A stretch of 64,000 bases of DNA. Source: Bacillota bacterium. GTDB lineage: Bacteria > Bacillota > Clostridia > Oscillospirales > Ruminococcaceae. The translations under genes were made by a program, and so were the position numbers. Position 1 is the stretch's first letter. Each line of letters opens with the position of its first letter. Under the pieces are notes generated by a model that searched no databases, was not told the DNA's origin, and saw nothing but the letters and a program-made list of their open reading frames with translations. Where the stretch lies: assembly GCA_023433405.1 (NCBI GenBank), contig JAEZCT010000015.1, positions 1-64,000 of the forward strand, written 5' to 3'. Positions 50,428-59,441 of this stretch are shown here, one piece after another.

Positions 50428-52398
50428 ATGCAATTATTGCTTGCGAACAGTGCCGGCTTTTGTTACGGAGTTGACAGAGCGGTAAACATGGTGGAGGATT
50501 TGCTGGGAAAAGGCAAGCGTGTCTGCACACTTGGCCCCATCATTCACAACCCCCAGCTCGTTGCTCGGTTTGAGGCTATGGGTGTGAGTATTATCCATTC
50601 TCCCATTGAGGCACATGAGGGAGAAACGGTTGTAATACGGTCACACGGAGTTTTGCGCAGGGTGCAGGATGAGCTGATGACAACGGGGTGTGAGGTGGTA
50701 GATGCGACCTGCCCTTGCGTCAAACGCATTCATCAAATCGTGCGGGAAAAAGCACAGGCACGCAGTTTTGTGCTGGTAGCCGGGGATAAAGAGCATACCG
50801 AGGTATTGGCGATTCTCAGTCATTGCGCTTGCCCCGCCATGGTGTTTTCGGACGTACAGGAATTAACCGATATTTTGCAAAGCGGCACCGTTCACCGTGA
50901 GGATCCTGTCATAATAGTTTCGCAAACGACATTTAATAAGCAAATGTTTGATACATGCGTTGAAACTGCAAAAAAAGTGTGTACAAACCTTACGGTTTTT
51001 GATACAATATGTAAGGCTACTGCAATTAGGCAGGAGGAAGCCCGAGCACTGTCACGGCAGTCGGATGTCATGCTGGTGGTGGGAGGAAAGCAAAGCGCTA
51101 ATACTATAAGATTAAAAGAAATATGCGAGAAAAACTGCAAAACCTTTTTGATTGAAACGGCATCCGAGCTAAAAAAAGAGTATTTTATTAACGCCAATAT
51201 AATCGGTGTTACTGCCGGCGCTTCAACCCCGGCTTGCATAATTAAGGAGGTACAAACTACAATGAGTGAAATCTTGAACAATATTGACGCTGAGGATGTA
51301 AGCTTTGAGGAAGCGCTTGAGCAATCTCTTAAAAGCGTACAGAACGGCGATTTAGTGAAAGGTATTGTTTCTGGAATCTCTCCCACTGAGATTTCTGTTG
51401 AGATCGGCACCAAGCATGCCTGCTATGTGCCGCTTTCGGAGATTACCGACGACGCCAGCCTCAGACCCGAGGACGTGGTGAAAAAGGGCGAGGAGATCGA
51501 CCTGGTGGTCGTAAGGGTTAATGACGTAGAGGGCACCGTAATGCTTTCCAAAAAGCGTTACGATGCCATTGCAGGATATGAGAAGGTTTGTGCTGCGGTC
51601 GATACCCAAGAGATTTTGCAGGGCAAGGTTACCGAGGTTGTTAAGGGCGGCGTGCTTGCGCAGACCAATGGGGTGCGCATATTTATTCCCGCATCTCAGG
51701 CTACCCTCTCAAAGGACGAGCCGCTTGAGGGGCTTTTAAAGCAGTCTGTTCGTTTACGGGTTATTGAGGTCAATCGTTCGCGTGGCCGTGCTGTCGGTTC
51801 TATCCGCTCGGTGCTTCGCGAAGAGCGCAAAGACGCTGAGGAAAAGATTTGGGGTGATATTGCCGAGGGAACTGTCTTTAAGGGTGTTGTAAAATCCCTT
51901 GTGGATTTTGGAGTATTTGTAGATATTGGCGGCGTAGACGGCTTAGTACATATCTCTGAGCTGTCGTGGAACCGTATTAAGCATCCTTCCGAGGTTGTGA
52001 AGGTCGGCGACATGCTGGAGGTTTATGTCAAGGGCGTAGACAAGGAGAAAAAACGCATTTCGCTCGGTTATAAAAAGACCGAGGATAATCCTTGGGAGAT
52101 CTTTAAGCGCGATTATAAGGTTGATGATGTCATCACTGTGAAGATTGCATCCCTTACTCAGTTTGGTGCGTTTGCCACCATTCTTCCGAGCGTGGATGGT
52201 CTGATTCATGTGTCGCAGATCTCGCATGAGCATGTGGCGAAGCCGCAGGACGTGCTTAAGGTTGGACAGCAGGTAGAGGTTAAGATTACAGAGGTTGATT
52301 ATGATAAGAAGCGCATAAGCCTTTCTATGAAAGCCCTTTTGCCGGACCAAGAAGCCCAGGCAGACGGTTCTGAGGAAGCTTCCGCTGACGCGGAATAA
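50428..52398 (+). CDS. ispH: Fused IspH (HMBPP reductase) and ribosomal protein S1
   Basis: A 656-residue fusion. Residues 1-285 are the [4Fe-4S] enzyme that makes IPP and DMAPP (cluster Cys in NSAGFCYGVDRAV, VDATCPCVKRIH and VTAGASTPA; GDKEHTEV and SQTTF also present). The rest carries four S1 RNA-binding repeats (about 305-375, 390-455, 475-545, 560-630), with the expected FVDIGGVDGLVHIS. This fusion is known in Clostridia. It is followed by a strong terminator. Confidence 0.9.
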   Translation: MQLLLANSAGFCYGVDRAVNMVEDLLGKGKRVCTLGPIIHNPQLVARFEAMGVSIIHSPIEAHEGETVVIRSHGVLRRVQDELMTTGCEVVDATCPCVKRIHQIVREKAQARSFVLVAGDKEHTEVLAILSHCACPAMVFSDVQELTDILQSGTVHREDPVIIVSQTTFNKQMFDTCVETAKKVCTNLTVFDTICKATAIRQEEARALSRQSDVMLVVGGKQSANTIRLKEICEKNCKTFLIETASELKKEYFINANIIGVTAGASTPACIIKEVQTTMSEILNNIDAEDVSFEEALEQSLKSVQNGDLVKGIVSGISPTEISVEIGTKHACYVPLSEITDDASLRPEDVVKKGEEIDLVVVRVNDVEGTVMLSKKRYDAIAGYEKVCAAVDTQEILQGKVTEVVKGGVLAQTNGVRIFIPASQATLSKDEPLEGLLKQSVRLRVIEVNRSRGRAVGSIRSVLREERKDAEEKIWGDIAEGTVFKGVVKSLVDFGVFVDIGGVDGLVHISELSWNRIKHPSEVVKVGDMLEVYVKGVDKEKKRISLGYKKTEDNPWEIFKRDYKVDDVITVKIASLTQFGAFATILPSVDGLIHVSQISHEHVAKPQDVLKVGQQVEVKITEVDYDKKRISLSMKALLPDQEAQADGSEEASADAE

Positions 52399-52430
52399 GG
52401 CGATTTCATTCGTTTTTACAGTAATAATAT

Positions 52431-52469
52431 GCAAAATGCCCTCCGGCGAATGCCGGAGGGCATTTTGCG
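52431..52469 (+). terminator. Terminator after ispH-rpsA
   Basis: GCAAAATGCCCTCCGGC pairs with GCCGGAGGGCATTTTGC around GAAT, followed by GTTTT. Confidence 0.85.
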
Positions 52470-52641
52470 TTTTCACAACAGTCAATGGAATACAACAGGC
52501 TGGTTGGGAATAGAATGGACTTGCAGGGTAGTACATGCTGTTTATAACAGTTTTCATTATAATGCACTACTAAATGAACGGAATGGGTTTTGCAAAACAG
52601 GGCAAAGCGAAAACATAAACTGTACAAAGCGGGGGATAACA

Positions 52642-55365
52642 ATGCGAAGGGAAAATGCAGCAAAAAAGATCGGGTTAACCACCCAAGAGGCACAAAGGCT
52701 GCTCGCAAGGGATGGGCCCAACGTGCTTAAAGGCACAAAGAAGGTCAAACCGATTGTGATTCTCGCGTCGCAGTTTAAGGATGTGTTGGTGGGAATCCTT
52801 CTTGTTGCCACAGTTCTTTCTGTCATTATGGGGGAAGTCGGAGAGGCTGTGGCAATTCTGGTTATCGTGTTTTTAAACGCGCTGCTGGGCTTTGTACAGG
52901 AATACCGCACCGAGAAAACCTTGGAGGCCCTTAAAAATATGGCAGCCCCGGGGGCGCGTGTAATTCGAGATGGGATAGAAACCTCTATTCCCGCCCGGGA
53001 GGTGGTAGTAGAAGATATCCTGGTACTAGATGCGGGGGATCGCATCGCGGCAGACGCTGTTCTGCTGGAATGCAGCGACTTTGCGTGCGATGAATCTATC
53101 CTCACGGGAGAGTCGGCGAGTGTGGGCAAAAAGCAGGATAATCTCGCGTATATGGGTACGGTCGTAACAAAAGGTCGGGCAAGGGCGCGTGTGGTCGCGA
53201 CTGCTATGAACACCGAGATGGGCAGAATTGCCGGGATGATTGACGAAATACAGGAGGAACCTACACCTCTGCAAAAACGCCTTGCCCAGTTGGGTAAATA
53301 TATCGCCATCGGTTGTCTTGCGGTGTGCGCGGTTGTTTCACTCACCGGAATACTGCGGGGAGAAGATCCGTTTCAAATGCTGCTCACCGGGATATCTCTT
53401 GCGGTTGCAGCAGTTCCCGAGGGTTTGCCTGCTATTGTAACTATCTCACTGGCACTTGCTGTTTCGCGTATGCTGCGCCGTCGGGCACTTGTGCGTAAAT
53501 TGGCTGCCGTGGAGACCTTGGGGTGTGCGGGGGTTATCTGCTCGGATAAGACAGGCACCATTACAGAAAATAAAATGACAGTCACCACAATTGTAACACC
53601 TGATGGTGTGTATGAGGTCACCGGCGCAGGGTATGAGATGAATGGGGAGATTCGCTCCGCGAAAGGCAGCAAGCCACAGGAGGATCAGGCGCTTAAGAGG
53701 GTGTTGGAAATCAGCGTGTTATGCAGTAACGCAAACCTGTATGGCAATCATAGCTCCCCTGCATCTCGAATCAAGCTGGACGCAAACGCATACGAAGCGA
53801 CGGGAGAGCCAACCGAAATTGCATTGCTGATTGCTGCTGCCAAAGAGGGTGTCACCAAAGAGTTGCTGGAACGGGGTTATACGCGCCAGACAGAGGTTCC
53901 CTTTGATTCTGAACGAAAGCGCATGGCGGTGTTGGTCAGTTCTGCGGGGAGCGACAACAAACTGCTGGTGAAAGGGGCGCCGGATATGGTGCTAGCCCGG
54001 TGTGCCTACATCCTAAAACAAGGTGCGGCGGTGCCAATATCAGCGGAGCATCTTCGGTGGGCACATAATCAGCTGGAGAACATGGCAAAAAATGCGCTGA
54101 GGGTGTTGGGGTTTGCTTATAAGCTCACTAAAACCAGCGAAGCTTCCGCCGACGAGGAGCAGGGCTTAGTATTTGTTGGCTTGGCAGGGATGATAGATCC
54201 CCCGCGCAGAGAGGTGTATGAGGCAATACGCCTGTGCCGCCGCGCAGGGATACGCCCAGTAATGATTACAGGCGATCATGTGCTGACAGCGGAGGCCATT
54301 GCGCGGGATATTCGGCTGCTAACGGATGGGGACAAGCTGCTGACGGGCGCGCAGCTTGACACGATGGATGATGCCGCGCTTTTGCGTGAGGTTAGCGGTA
54401 TAGCGGTATATGCGCGCGTCACTCCGGCACATAAGCTGCGCATTGTGCGTGCAATAAAAAAGTCAGGACATGTTGTGGCAATGACGGGTGACGGGGTCAA
54501 CGACGCTCCCGCTGTAAAAGAAGCGGATATTGGCGCGGCAATGGGAATAGGAGGAACAGACGTTACCCGCGAGGCAGCATCACTGGTTTTGCTTGACGAT
54601 AACTTTGCAACACTAATCGCGGCAGTGGAAGAAGGGCGAGTTATCTACCAAAACATCCGTAAGTTTATTCGCTACCTTATCTCCTGTAACCTTGGAGAGG
54701 TCTTAACCATGTTTGGGGGGATGATAATGGGGCTGCCGGTTGTACTGTTGCCTATTCAAATTTTGCTGGTTAACCTCGTAACTGATGGTCTGCCCGCAAT
54801 TGCGTTGGGACTGGAACCACCTGAACAGGATGTGATGACAAAACACCCCCGATCAAAGGAGGAGAGTGTATTTTCAGGCGGGCTGCTTACCGCAATCGTG
54901 TTTCGGGGCTGCCTGATAGGTCTTGCTACGCTTGGTACGTTTGTTTCTATCTACAAAACCACTCAAAATGTTGAAGCAGCGCGCACTGCCGCGCTGCTGA
55001 CACTGATATTCAGCCAACTGATTCATGTTTTTGAGTGTAAAAGTGAAAAGAGGAGCCTGTTTTCTATTCACTTTTTTAGCAATCCAAAGCTTATACTTGC
55101 AGTTCTTGTTTCAGGGTTCATCGCGCTGCTTTCAGTTTATTGGAAGCCGATGTCCTCCTTGTTTAACACTGTACTTCCAACCGGTCGCGAGCTCTTTTTT
55201 ATAGCGGCATACACCCTTGCGAGTCCGATTATATCATGGTTTATCGGCTTGTTTCTTCATGGCCGCAAGAAGGAGCAAGTTCCAGTCGACAGTGAAAACG
55301 AGTTTGTAAATAGGCATGAGCCCAGTGTCGCGGGGCTGTTGAATACTACGGAGCCGATGATATAA
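52642..55365 (+). CDS. Calcium-translocating P-type ATPase (PMCA/SERCA type)
   Basis: A 907-residue P-type ATPase exporting Ca2+ (possibly another cation) at the expense of ATP. It has an N-terminal cation ATPase domain, LTGES near 160, the PEGLP motif in membrane segment 4, phosphorylated Asp in CSDKTGTITENK near 300, KGAPDMV near 440, TGDGVNDAPA near 615 and about ten membrane segments. The start at 52642 follows GGGGGAT. The open frame further upstream runs through the terminator and is not coding. Confidence 0.9.
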   Translation: MRRENAAKKIGLTTQEAQRLLARDGPNVLKGTKKVKPIVILASQFKDVLVGILLVATVLSVIMGEVGEAVAILVIVFLNALLGFVQEYRTEKTLEALKNMAAPGARVIRDGIETSIPAREVVVEDILVLDAGDRIAADAVLLECSDFACDESILTGESASVGKKQDNLAYMGTVVTKGRARARVVATAMNTEMGRIAGMIDEIQEEPTPLQKRLAQLGKYIAIGCLAVCAVVSLTGILRGEDPFQMLLTGISLAVAAVPEGLPAIVTISLALAVSRMLRRRALVRKLAAVETLGCAGVICSDKTGTITENKMTVTTIVTPDGVYEVTGAGYEMNGEIRSAKGSKPQEDQALKRVLEISVLCSNANLYGNHSSPASRIKLDANAYEATGEPTEIALLIAAAKEGVTKELLERGYTRQTEVPFDSERKRMAVLVSSAGSDNKLLVKGAPDMVLARCAYILKQGAAVPISAEHLRWAHNQLENMAKNALRVLGFAYKLTKTSEASADEEQGLVFVGLAGMIDPPRREVYEAIRLCRRAGIRPVMITGDHVLTAEAIARDIRLLTDGDKLLTGAQLDTMDDAALLREVSGIAVYARVTPAHKLRIVRAIKKSGHVVAMTGDGVNDAPAVKEADIGAAMGIGGTDVTREAASLVLLDDNFATLIAAVEEGRVIYQNIRKFIRYLISCNLGEVLTMFGGMIMGLPVVLLPIQILLVNLVTDGLPAIALGLEPPEQDVMTKHPRSKEESVFSGGLLTAIVFRGCLIGLATLGTFVSIYKTTQNVEAARTAALLTLIFSQLIHVFECKSEKRSLFSIHFFSNPKLILAVLVSGFIALLSVYWKPMSSLFNTVLPTGRELFFIAAYTLASPIISWFIGLFLHGRKKEQVPVDSENEFVNRHEPSVAGLLNTTEPMI

Positions 55366-55436
55366 CATGATACATGAGCATAGCACAGAGGTTATGCTTA
55401 TGTATACGAGTAACGCTATTAACAGACTATAAAATT

Positions 55437-55489
55437 ATGAAAAACTACGTCAAAAGCTGTGCCATGTGGCTTTTGATGTGGTTTTTCAT
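55437..55489 (+). terminator. Long hairpin after the Ca-ATPase
   Basis: A 21-bp stem (55437-55457 with 55469-55489) that is perfect as RNA if two G-U pairs are allowed, followed by TTACTTTTAT. The rest of 55366-55600 holds nothing else recognised. Confidence 0.7.
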
Positions 55490-55606
55490 ATTACTTTTAT
55501 CGGAGAATAGTAAAATCCACTCTGTACTGGTGTTTTGCGCACATGGAGAAAACGAAGTTTGCTGATTGCTAATCAGGCTTAGATTTTGCCCAATGGACTT
55601 CCTTGA

Positions 55607-55635
55607 TTGACAGAGAATTAACAGCAACGTATAAT
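55607..55635 (+). promoter_or_regulatory. Promoter of the DJ-1 gene (TTGACA-17-TATAAT)
   Basis: The -35 TTGACA is at 55607-55612 and the -10 TATAAT at 55630-55635, with a 17-nt spacer. Both boxes match consensus fully. Confidence 0.85.
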
Positions 55636-55711
55636 GTAGAAAGGCTAACGTTTAACAGAAAGCGCTGCAAATTGGGGATTAAGACTTTGGGAATGCGAAA
55701 GGGGTTATGCA

Positions 55712-56290
55712 ATGAAAACCTTACTGTTCTTAGCAAAAGGGTTTGAAACAATGGAGTTTAGTGTGTTTGTAGATGTATTGGGCTGGGCCAGAAGTGACTT
55801 TGAGTGCGGCACGCAGGTTGTTACCTGCGGCTTTCAAAAACAGGTTACAAGTACATTCGGAATCCCTGTTATCGTAGATACGCTGATTGATGAGATTAAC
55901 CCGGACGACTATGACGCATTGGCTATTCCGGGCGGATTTGAGGAATATGGGTTCTACGAAGAGGCATATGATGACCGTTTCTTGAATTTAATCCGCGATT
56001 TTGACGCCAAGGGAAAGGTTATCGCAAGCGTTTGCGTGGCAGCGCTGCCGGTTGCGAAAAGCGGAGTCTTGACAAACCGAAGTGCCACCACCTACCACTT
56101 GGATGGAGGGAAACGGCAAGGTCAACTCGGTGCCTTTGGGGTGCTGGTAAAAAATGAACCGGTGGTTATTGACAATAACATTATAACCTCTTACTGTCCG
56201 GAAACTGCGCCGTCAGTCGCTTTTGCGCTTTTACAGATGCTTACGTCGAAAGAGAAAATGGAAATTGTAAAAAAGGCTATGGGCTATTAG
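55712..56290 (+). CDS. DJ-1/PfpI (ThiJ) family protein
   Basis: A 192-residue DJ-1 fold protein with the nucleophile-elbow Cys in ASVCVAALPVAKSG near 107-120 and an acidic residue near 17 (KGFETMEF) that would pair with it. Members include chaperones, deglycases and stress proteins, and the exact role is unknown. The start follows GAAAGGGG. It is transcribed alone from a consensus promoter. The gap 56291-56501 holds nothing recognised. Confidence 0.85.
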   Translation: MKTLLFLAKGFETMEFSVFVDVLGWARSDFECGTQVVTCGFQKQVTSTFGIPVIVDTLIDEINPDDYDALAIPGGFEEYGFYEEAYDDRFLNLIRDFDAKGKVIASVCVAALPVAKSGVLTNRSATTYHLDGGKRQGQLGAFGVLVKNEPVVIDNNIITSYCPETAPSVAFALLQMLTSKEKMEIVKKAMGY

Positions 56291-56501
56291 TTTAAGGAAT
56301 AGTCAAGTATGCCGTAGGGGAAGGGGTATGGAATGTAGTCGCAGCGGTTAAAGAGCACAACGCCCCTCGCGCTATTTCTGACAACACAGCTTAAACATAC
56401 GCAGCCACTCCTCTTGCCATCATAATACATAATGACTTATTTTTTTGAAAATTGTTTTTTAAAATTTTTTTGGCTAAATACTGTTGAATAAACGAAAGGC
56501 A

Positions 56502-56540
56502 AATACGCCATCCGATTATTTAAACGGATGGCGTATTTAT
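56502..56540 (-). terminator. Terminator of the tRNA-Ala gene
   Basis: AAATACGCCATCCG pairs with CGGATGGCGTATTT. It lies 9 nt downstream of the tRNA on the minus strand. Confidence 0.75.
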
Positions 56541-56548
56541 GTGGTTTT

Positions 56549-56624
56549 TGGTGGAGACGAAGAGGATCGAACTCTCGACCTTACGGATGCGAACCGTACG
56601 CTCTCCCAGCTGAGCTACGCCCCC
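56549..56624 (-). tRNA. tRNA-Ala (anticodon CGC)
   Basis: A 76-nt cloverleaf with encoded CCA. The acceptor GGGGGCG pairs with CGTCTCC and includes the G3-U70 pair that identifies alanine tRNAs. The anticodon loop TTCGCAT gives CGC. Confidence 0.95.
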
Positions 56625-56780
56625 ATAGGCACGGAGCGGATAGCCGCTCCGATATAGCACATGGACAACGTTGCGAAGGATGAAGCGTAAAATTCCTCGC
56701 AACCCGCGAAAAATATAATACCATAAAATAAGACAAAAGGCAAGACATAATTTTAATAATTAAGCGATTTGGCCTGTCGT

Positions 56781-57623
56781 TTAGGCATCTTTTACGGAGT
56801 TCTCTATCTGGTCTGCCGCACCGTCCAGCCAGTCGCCTTCAAACAACTCAAGCAAACCCGCGTCACATTGGCGGGCAAGCTCAGGGTTAATCGGCAGCTT
56901 ACCAAGCACTCCGATTTCGTTTTCACTGGCAACCGCCTCTATATGGCTTTCACCGAAGATGCTGGTGCGCTTGCCGCAGTCAGGGCATTCAAAATAGCTC
57001 ATATTCTCCACAATACCCAAAATGGGGATGTTCATCATCTTGGCCATATTCACGGCCTTGGACACAATCATGGATACAAGCTCCTGGGGAGAGGTGACGA
57101 TTACAATTCCGCTTAGCGGCAGTGCCTGAAATACAGTCAAGGGTACGTCACCGGTTCCCGGAGGCATATCCACAAACATAAAATCGACATCCGACCAGAT
57201 TACATCCGACCAAAACTGCTTGACAGCGCCGGAGATTACCGGTCCACGCCAAACAACAGGAGCATTCTCGTTTTCCAGCAAAAGATTCACCGACATAATT
57301 TCAATGCCGGTCTTGGTCTTTGCGGGCAGCATACCCCATTCGTTGGTAACAATCCCCGTGCTAAGACCAAAAATCTTGGGGATGGAGGGGCCGGTCACGT
57401 CCGCGTCCAGAATGGCAGTGTTATGTCCTCTGCGGCGGAACAAAATTGCCAGCAGGGAAGTAACAAGCGACTTGCCTACGCCGCCCTTGCCACTAACCAC
57501 GCCAATCACATGCTTAATGCGGCTCATTTCATGAGCCGGTTCCAATAAACTCTGCGGTTCTTTGCTGCGGGAGGGGCAGGTTTCACCGCAGCTTGAGCAA
57601 TCGTTTGAACAATTTTCGCTCAC
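56781..57623 (-). CDS. Mrp/NBP35 family ATP-binding iron-sulfur carrier
   Basis: A 280-residue P-loop ATPase with a Cys-rich N-terminus (four Cys within residues 5-16, as in Nbp35-type proteins), deviant Walker A SGKGGVGKS near 44, DADVTGPSIPKIFG near 73-86, and CPDCG near 219-223 (bridging cluster Cys). It carries [4Fe-4S] clusters to apoproteins. It probably stands alone. Confidence 0.9.
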   Translation of the reverse strand: MSENCSNDCSSCGETCPSRSKEPQSLLEPAHEMSRIKHVIGVVSGKGGVGKSLVTSLLAILFRRRGHNTAILDADVTGPSIPKIFGLSTGIVTNEWGMLPAKTKTGIEIMSVNLLLENENAPVVWRGPVISGAVKQFWSDVIWSDVDFMFVDMPPGTGDVPLTVFQALPLSGIVIVTSPQELVSMIVSKAVNMAKMMNIPILGIVENMSYFECPDCGKRTSIFGESHIEAVASENEIGVLGKLPINPELARQCDAGLLELFEGDWLDGAADQIENSVKDA

Positions 57624-57669
57624 AATGATTCTCCTTCTTAGTTGGTTTTTAGCAAATTACCGCTGTATA

Positions 57670-57728
57670 TCTCAGCTTTTCACTTGATTATATAGATCAA
57701 ACACATTTAAATAGGATATCGGTATTAA
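57670..57728. repeat. Half copy of the palindromic repeat (right half)
   Basis: Matches the right half of copies D and E (GCTTTTCACTT ... TATCGGTATTAA). No left half. The stretch 57729-57859 between this and the next half copy holds nothing else recognised. Confidence 0.5.
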
Positions 57729-57859
57729 GCAAGGGCATTGCGGGCAGACCGCAACCACACCTTTTACCAACTGTAGTATAGACCCGTATGCGCTGTTTGT
57801 CAAATATACTGCCAATATAATCTTGCTTTGCTTAACAGCAACCTTTTACTCTAGGCAGC

Positions 57860-57949
57860 GATTCAAAAGTACATAATATCAAGTGAAAGCGTTTATGGGT
57901 TTTCACTTGATTTTTTCTGCAAAGTCTATACTTTTTGAGGAGATTAGCT
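57860..57949. repeat. Partial copy of the palindromic repeat (left end lost)
   Basis: Retains ATCAAGTGAAAGC, GGGTTTTCACTTGATTTTT and the right end TTTTTGAGGAGATTAG of copies B and C, but not the ATACTAAT left end. Confidence 0.65.
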
Positions 57950-57968
57950 TTCCCATAATCACTACGAA

Positions 57969-58004
57969 AAAAAGCCGCGCCCAACAGCGTGAGGGGCGCG
58001 GCTT
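57969..58004 (-). terminator. Terminator downstream of the HgdB-like gene
   Basis: AAGCCGCGCCC pairs with GGGCGCGGCTT. On the minus strand it is followed by a run of T. Confidence 0.8.
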
Positions 58005-58039
58005 AATTGGTATCATAAAAGGCAGAGTTTCACACAACA

Positions 58040-59359
58040 TCAATGAATGGCGGCCGAAATGTTCTGATGTTGGGGCAGGTCAACAGCCACATCCTGCATG
58101 AGCTGCTCTCTGGCAACAGACAGCATAAGCTTAATGCGGTTTTCTTGGTTTACGCGGGTGGCGCTGGGGTCGTAGTCGATGGGCACAATGTTCGCACGGC
58201 TATCCCGGGAATGGATACTCCGAATCATGCCCTTGCCGCAGATATGGTTGGGCAGGCAGCCGAAGGGTTGGGTGCAAACAATGTTTTGGTAGCCAAGCTC
58301 AACAAGCTCCAGCATCTCTGCGGTCAGCAGCCAACCCTCGCCCATCTTGCTGCCGTAGCCAATGACACCCTCCACCAGCGATTTGGTGTGCACATAGGAG
58401 GAAGGCGGCAAAAACTGCGGGAACTTCTTTACCGCGTCAATGAGTGCCCGCTCCATCCTTAACAGGTAATCCATAAACAGCTTAACAATTAAAAACTTCA
58501 GTTTGTTGCCGCCATAGAGCTTAATATCCTCCAAGCGGTTGTCGGTCTTAAACAGCACAAAACCAAGAATGCCAGGAACCATTACTTCACAGTCCTGCTC
58601 CCAAAGAAACGCTTCCAGACTGTTGTTGCCAAGGCTTGAATACTTTACATAGATTTCGCCCACCACGCCTACTTTTACAAGGGGACGTCTTAGCATGGGG
58701 ATATTGGCAAAATCCGATACCATGCGGTCGAGGTTTTCCTTCATCTGCTTTACACTAAGTCCCCGCCCGCGGTTATACAGTTCGGTCAGGTCGGTAACCC
58801 AGCGTTCCACCAAGCGGTCGCTTGAACCGGTTTCCAGCTCATATGGACGAACCTGATTGCTAAGAAGCATCAGCGCGTCGCCATAAACCAGCGATACAAT
58901 CATCTTGCGAATCATAGGCAGGGTGAAAGTAAACCCGCTGTTTTTCTCAAGACCGGACATGTTAAGCGATACGACAGGGATATTCTCATAGCCCGCCTTT
59001 TTGAGCGCCTTGCGCAGCAGATGAATGTAGTTGGACGCGCGGCAACCGCCGCCGGTTTGAGTAATAATCAGTGCCGTGCGGTCAAGATCATATTTGCCGC
59101 TGTTGAGCGCGTCTATCATCTGACCAATAACCAAGAGGGCAGGGTAGCAGGTGTCGTTGTGAACATACTTTAACCCCTGCAACACAACCTCAGGTCCTGT
59201 GTTGCTCAAAAGCTCCACCTTATACCCGCTGTTTGCAAAGACATTCCTAATCAGCTCAAAATGAATCGGCGCCATCATGGGGATTAAAATCGTATATTCC
59301 TGACGCATTTCCTTAGTAAACAGCAATCGTCCGGATTTATCTCTCTTTAACTGTGCCAT
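58040..59359 (-). CDS. 2-hydroxyglutaryl-CoA dehydratase HgdB-like subunit
   Basis: A 439-residue protein of the 2-hydroxyacyl-CoA dehydratase (HgdB/DUF2229) superfamily. Cys ligands for a cluster appear in NDTCYPALLVIGQM near 68, TGGGCRASNYIHLLRKAL near 105 and CTQPFGCLPNHICGKGM near 362-378. In other bacteria this part is joined to the activase, and here it is a separate downstream gene. The start at 59359 follows AGGCAGGA. The specific substrate is unknown. These giant activase-like proteins have no settled function. Confidence 0.8.
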   Translation of the reverse strand: MAQLKRDKSGRLLFTKEMRQEYTILIPMMAPIHFELIRNVFANSGYKVELLSNTGPEVVLQGLKYVHNDTCYPALLVIGQMIDALNSGKYDLDRTALIITQTGGGCRASNYIHLLRKALKKAGYENIPVVSLNMSGLEKNSGFTFTLPMIRKMIVSLVYGDALMLLSNQVRPYELETGSSDRLVERWVTDLTELYNRGRGLSVKQMKENLDRMVSDFANIPMLRRPLVKVGVVGEIYVKYSSLGNNSLEAFLWEQDCEVMVPGILGFVLFKTDNRLEDIKLYGGNKLKFLIVKLFMDYLLRMERALIDAVKKFPQFLPPSSYVHTKSLVEGVIGYGSKMGEGWLLTAEMLELVELGYQNIVCTQPFGCLPNHICGKGMIRSIHSRDSRANIVPIDYDPSATRVNQENRIKLMLSVAREQLMQDVAVDLPQHQNISAAIH

Positions 59360-59441
59360 AGCCCATTCCTGCCTTTCCGCTCGCACGCAGTCCAACGCTA
59401 TCATTGGCCTGCGCTGCCGGTGTTTTCCGTATAAAAGAGAA

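Noticed and set aside
52429..52641. Extended N-terminus of the Ca-ATPase
   Set aside because: It would translate the terminator stem and has no ribosome site; the GGGGGAT-preceded ATG at 52642 gives the normal family start.
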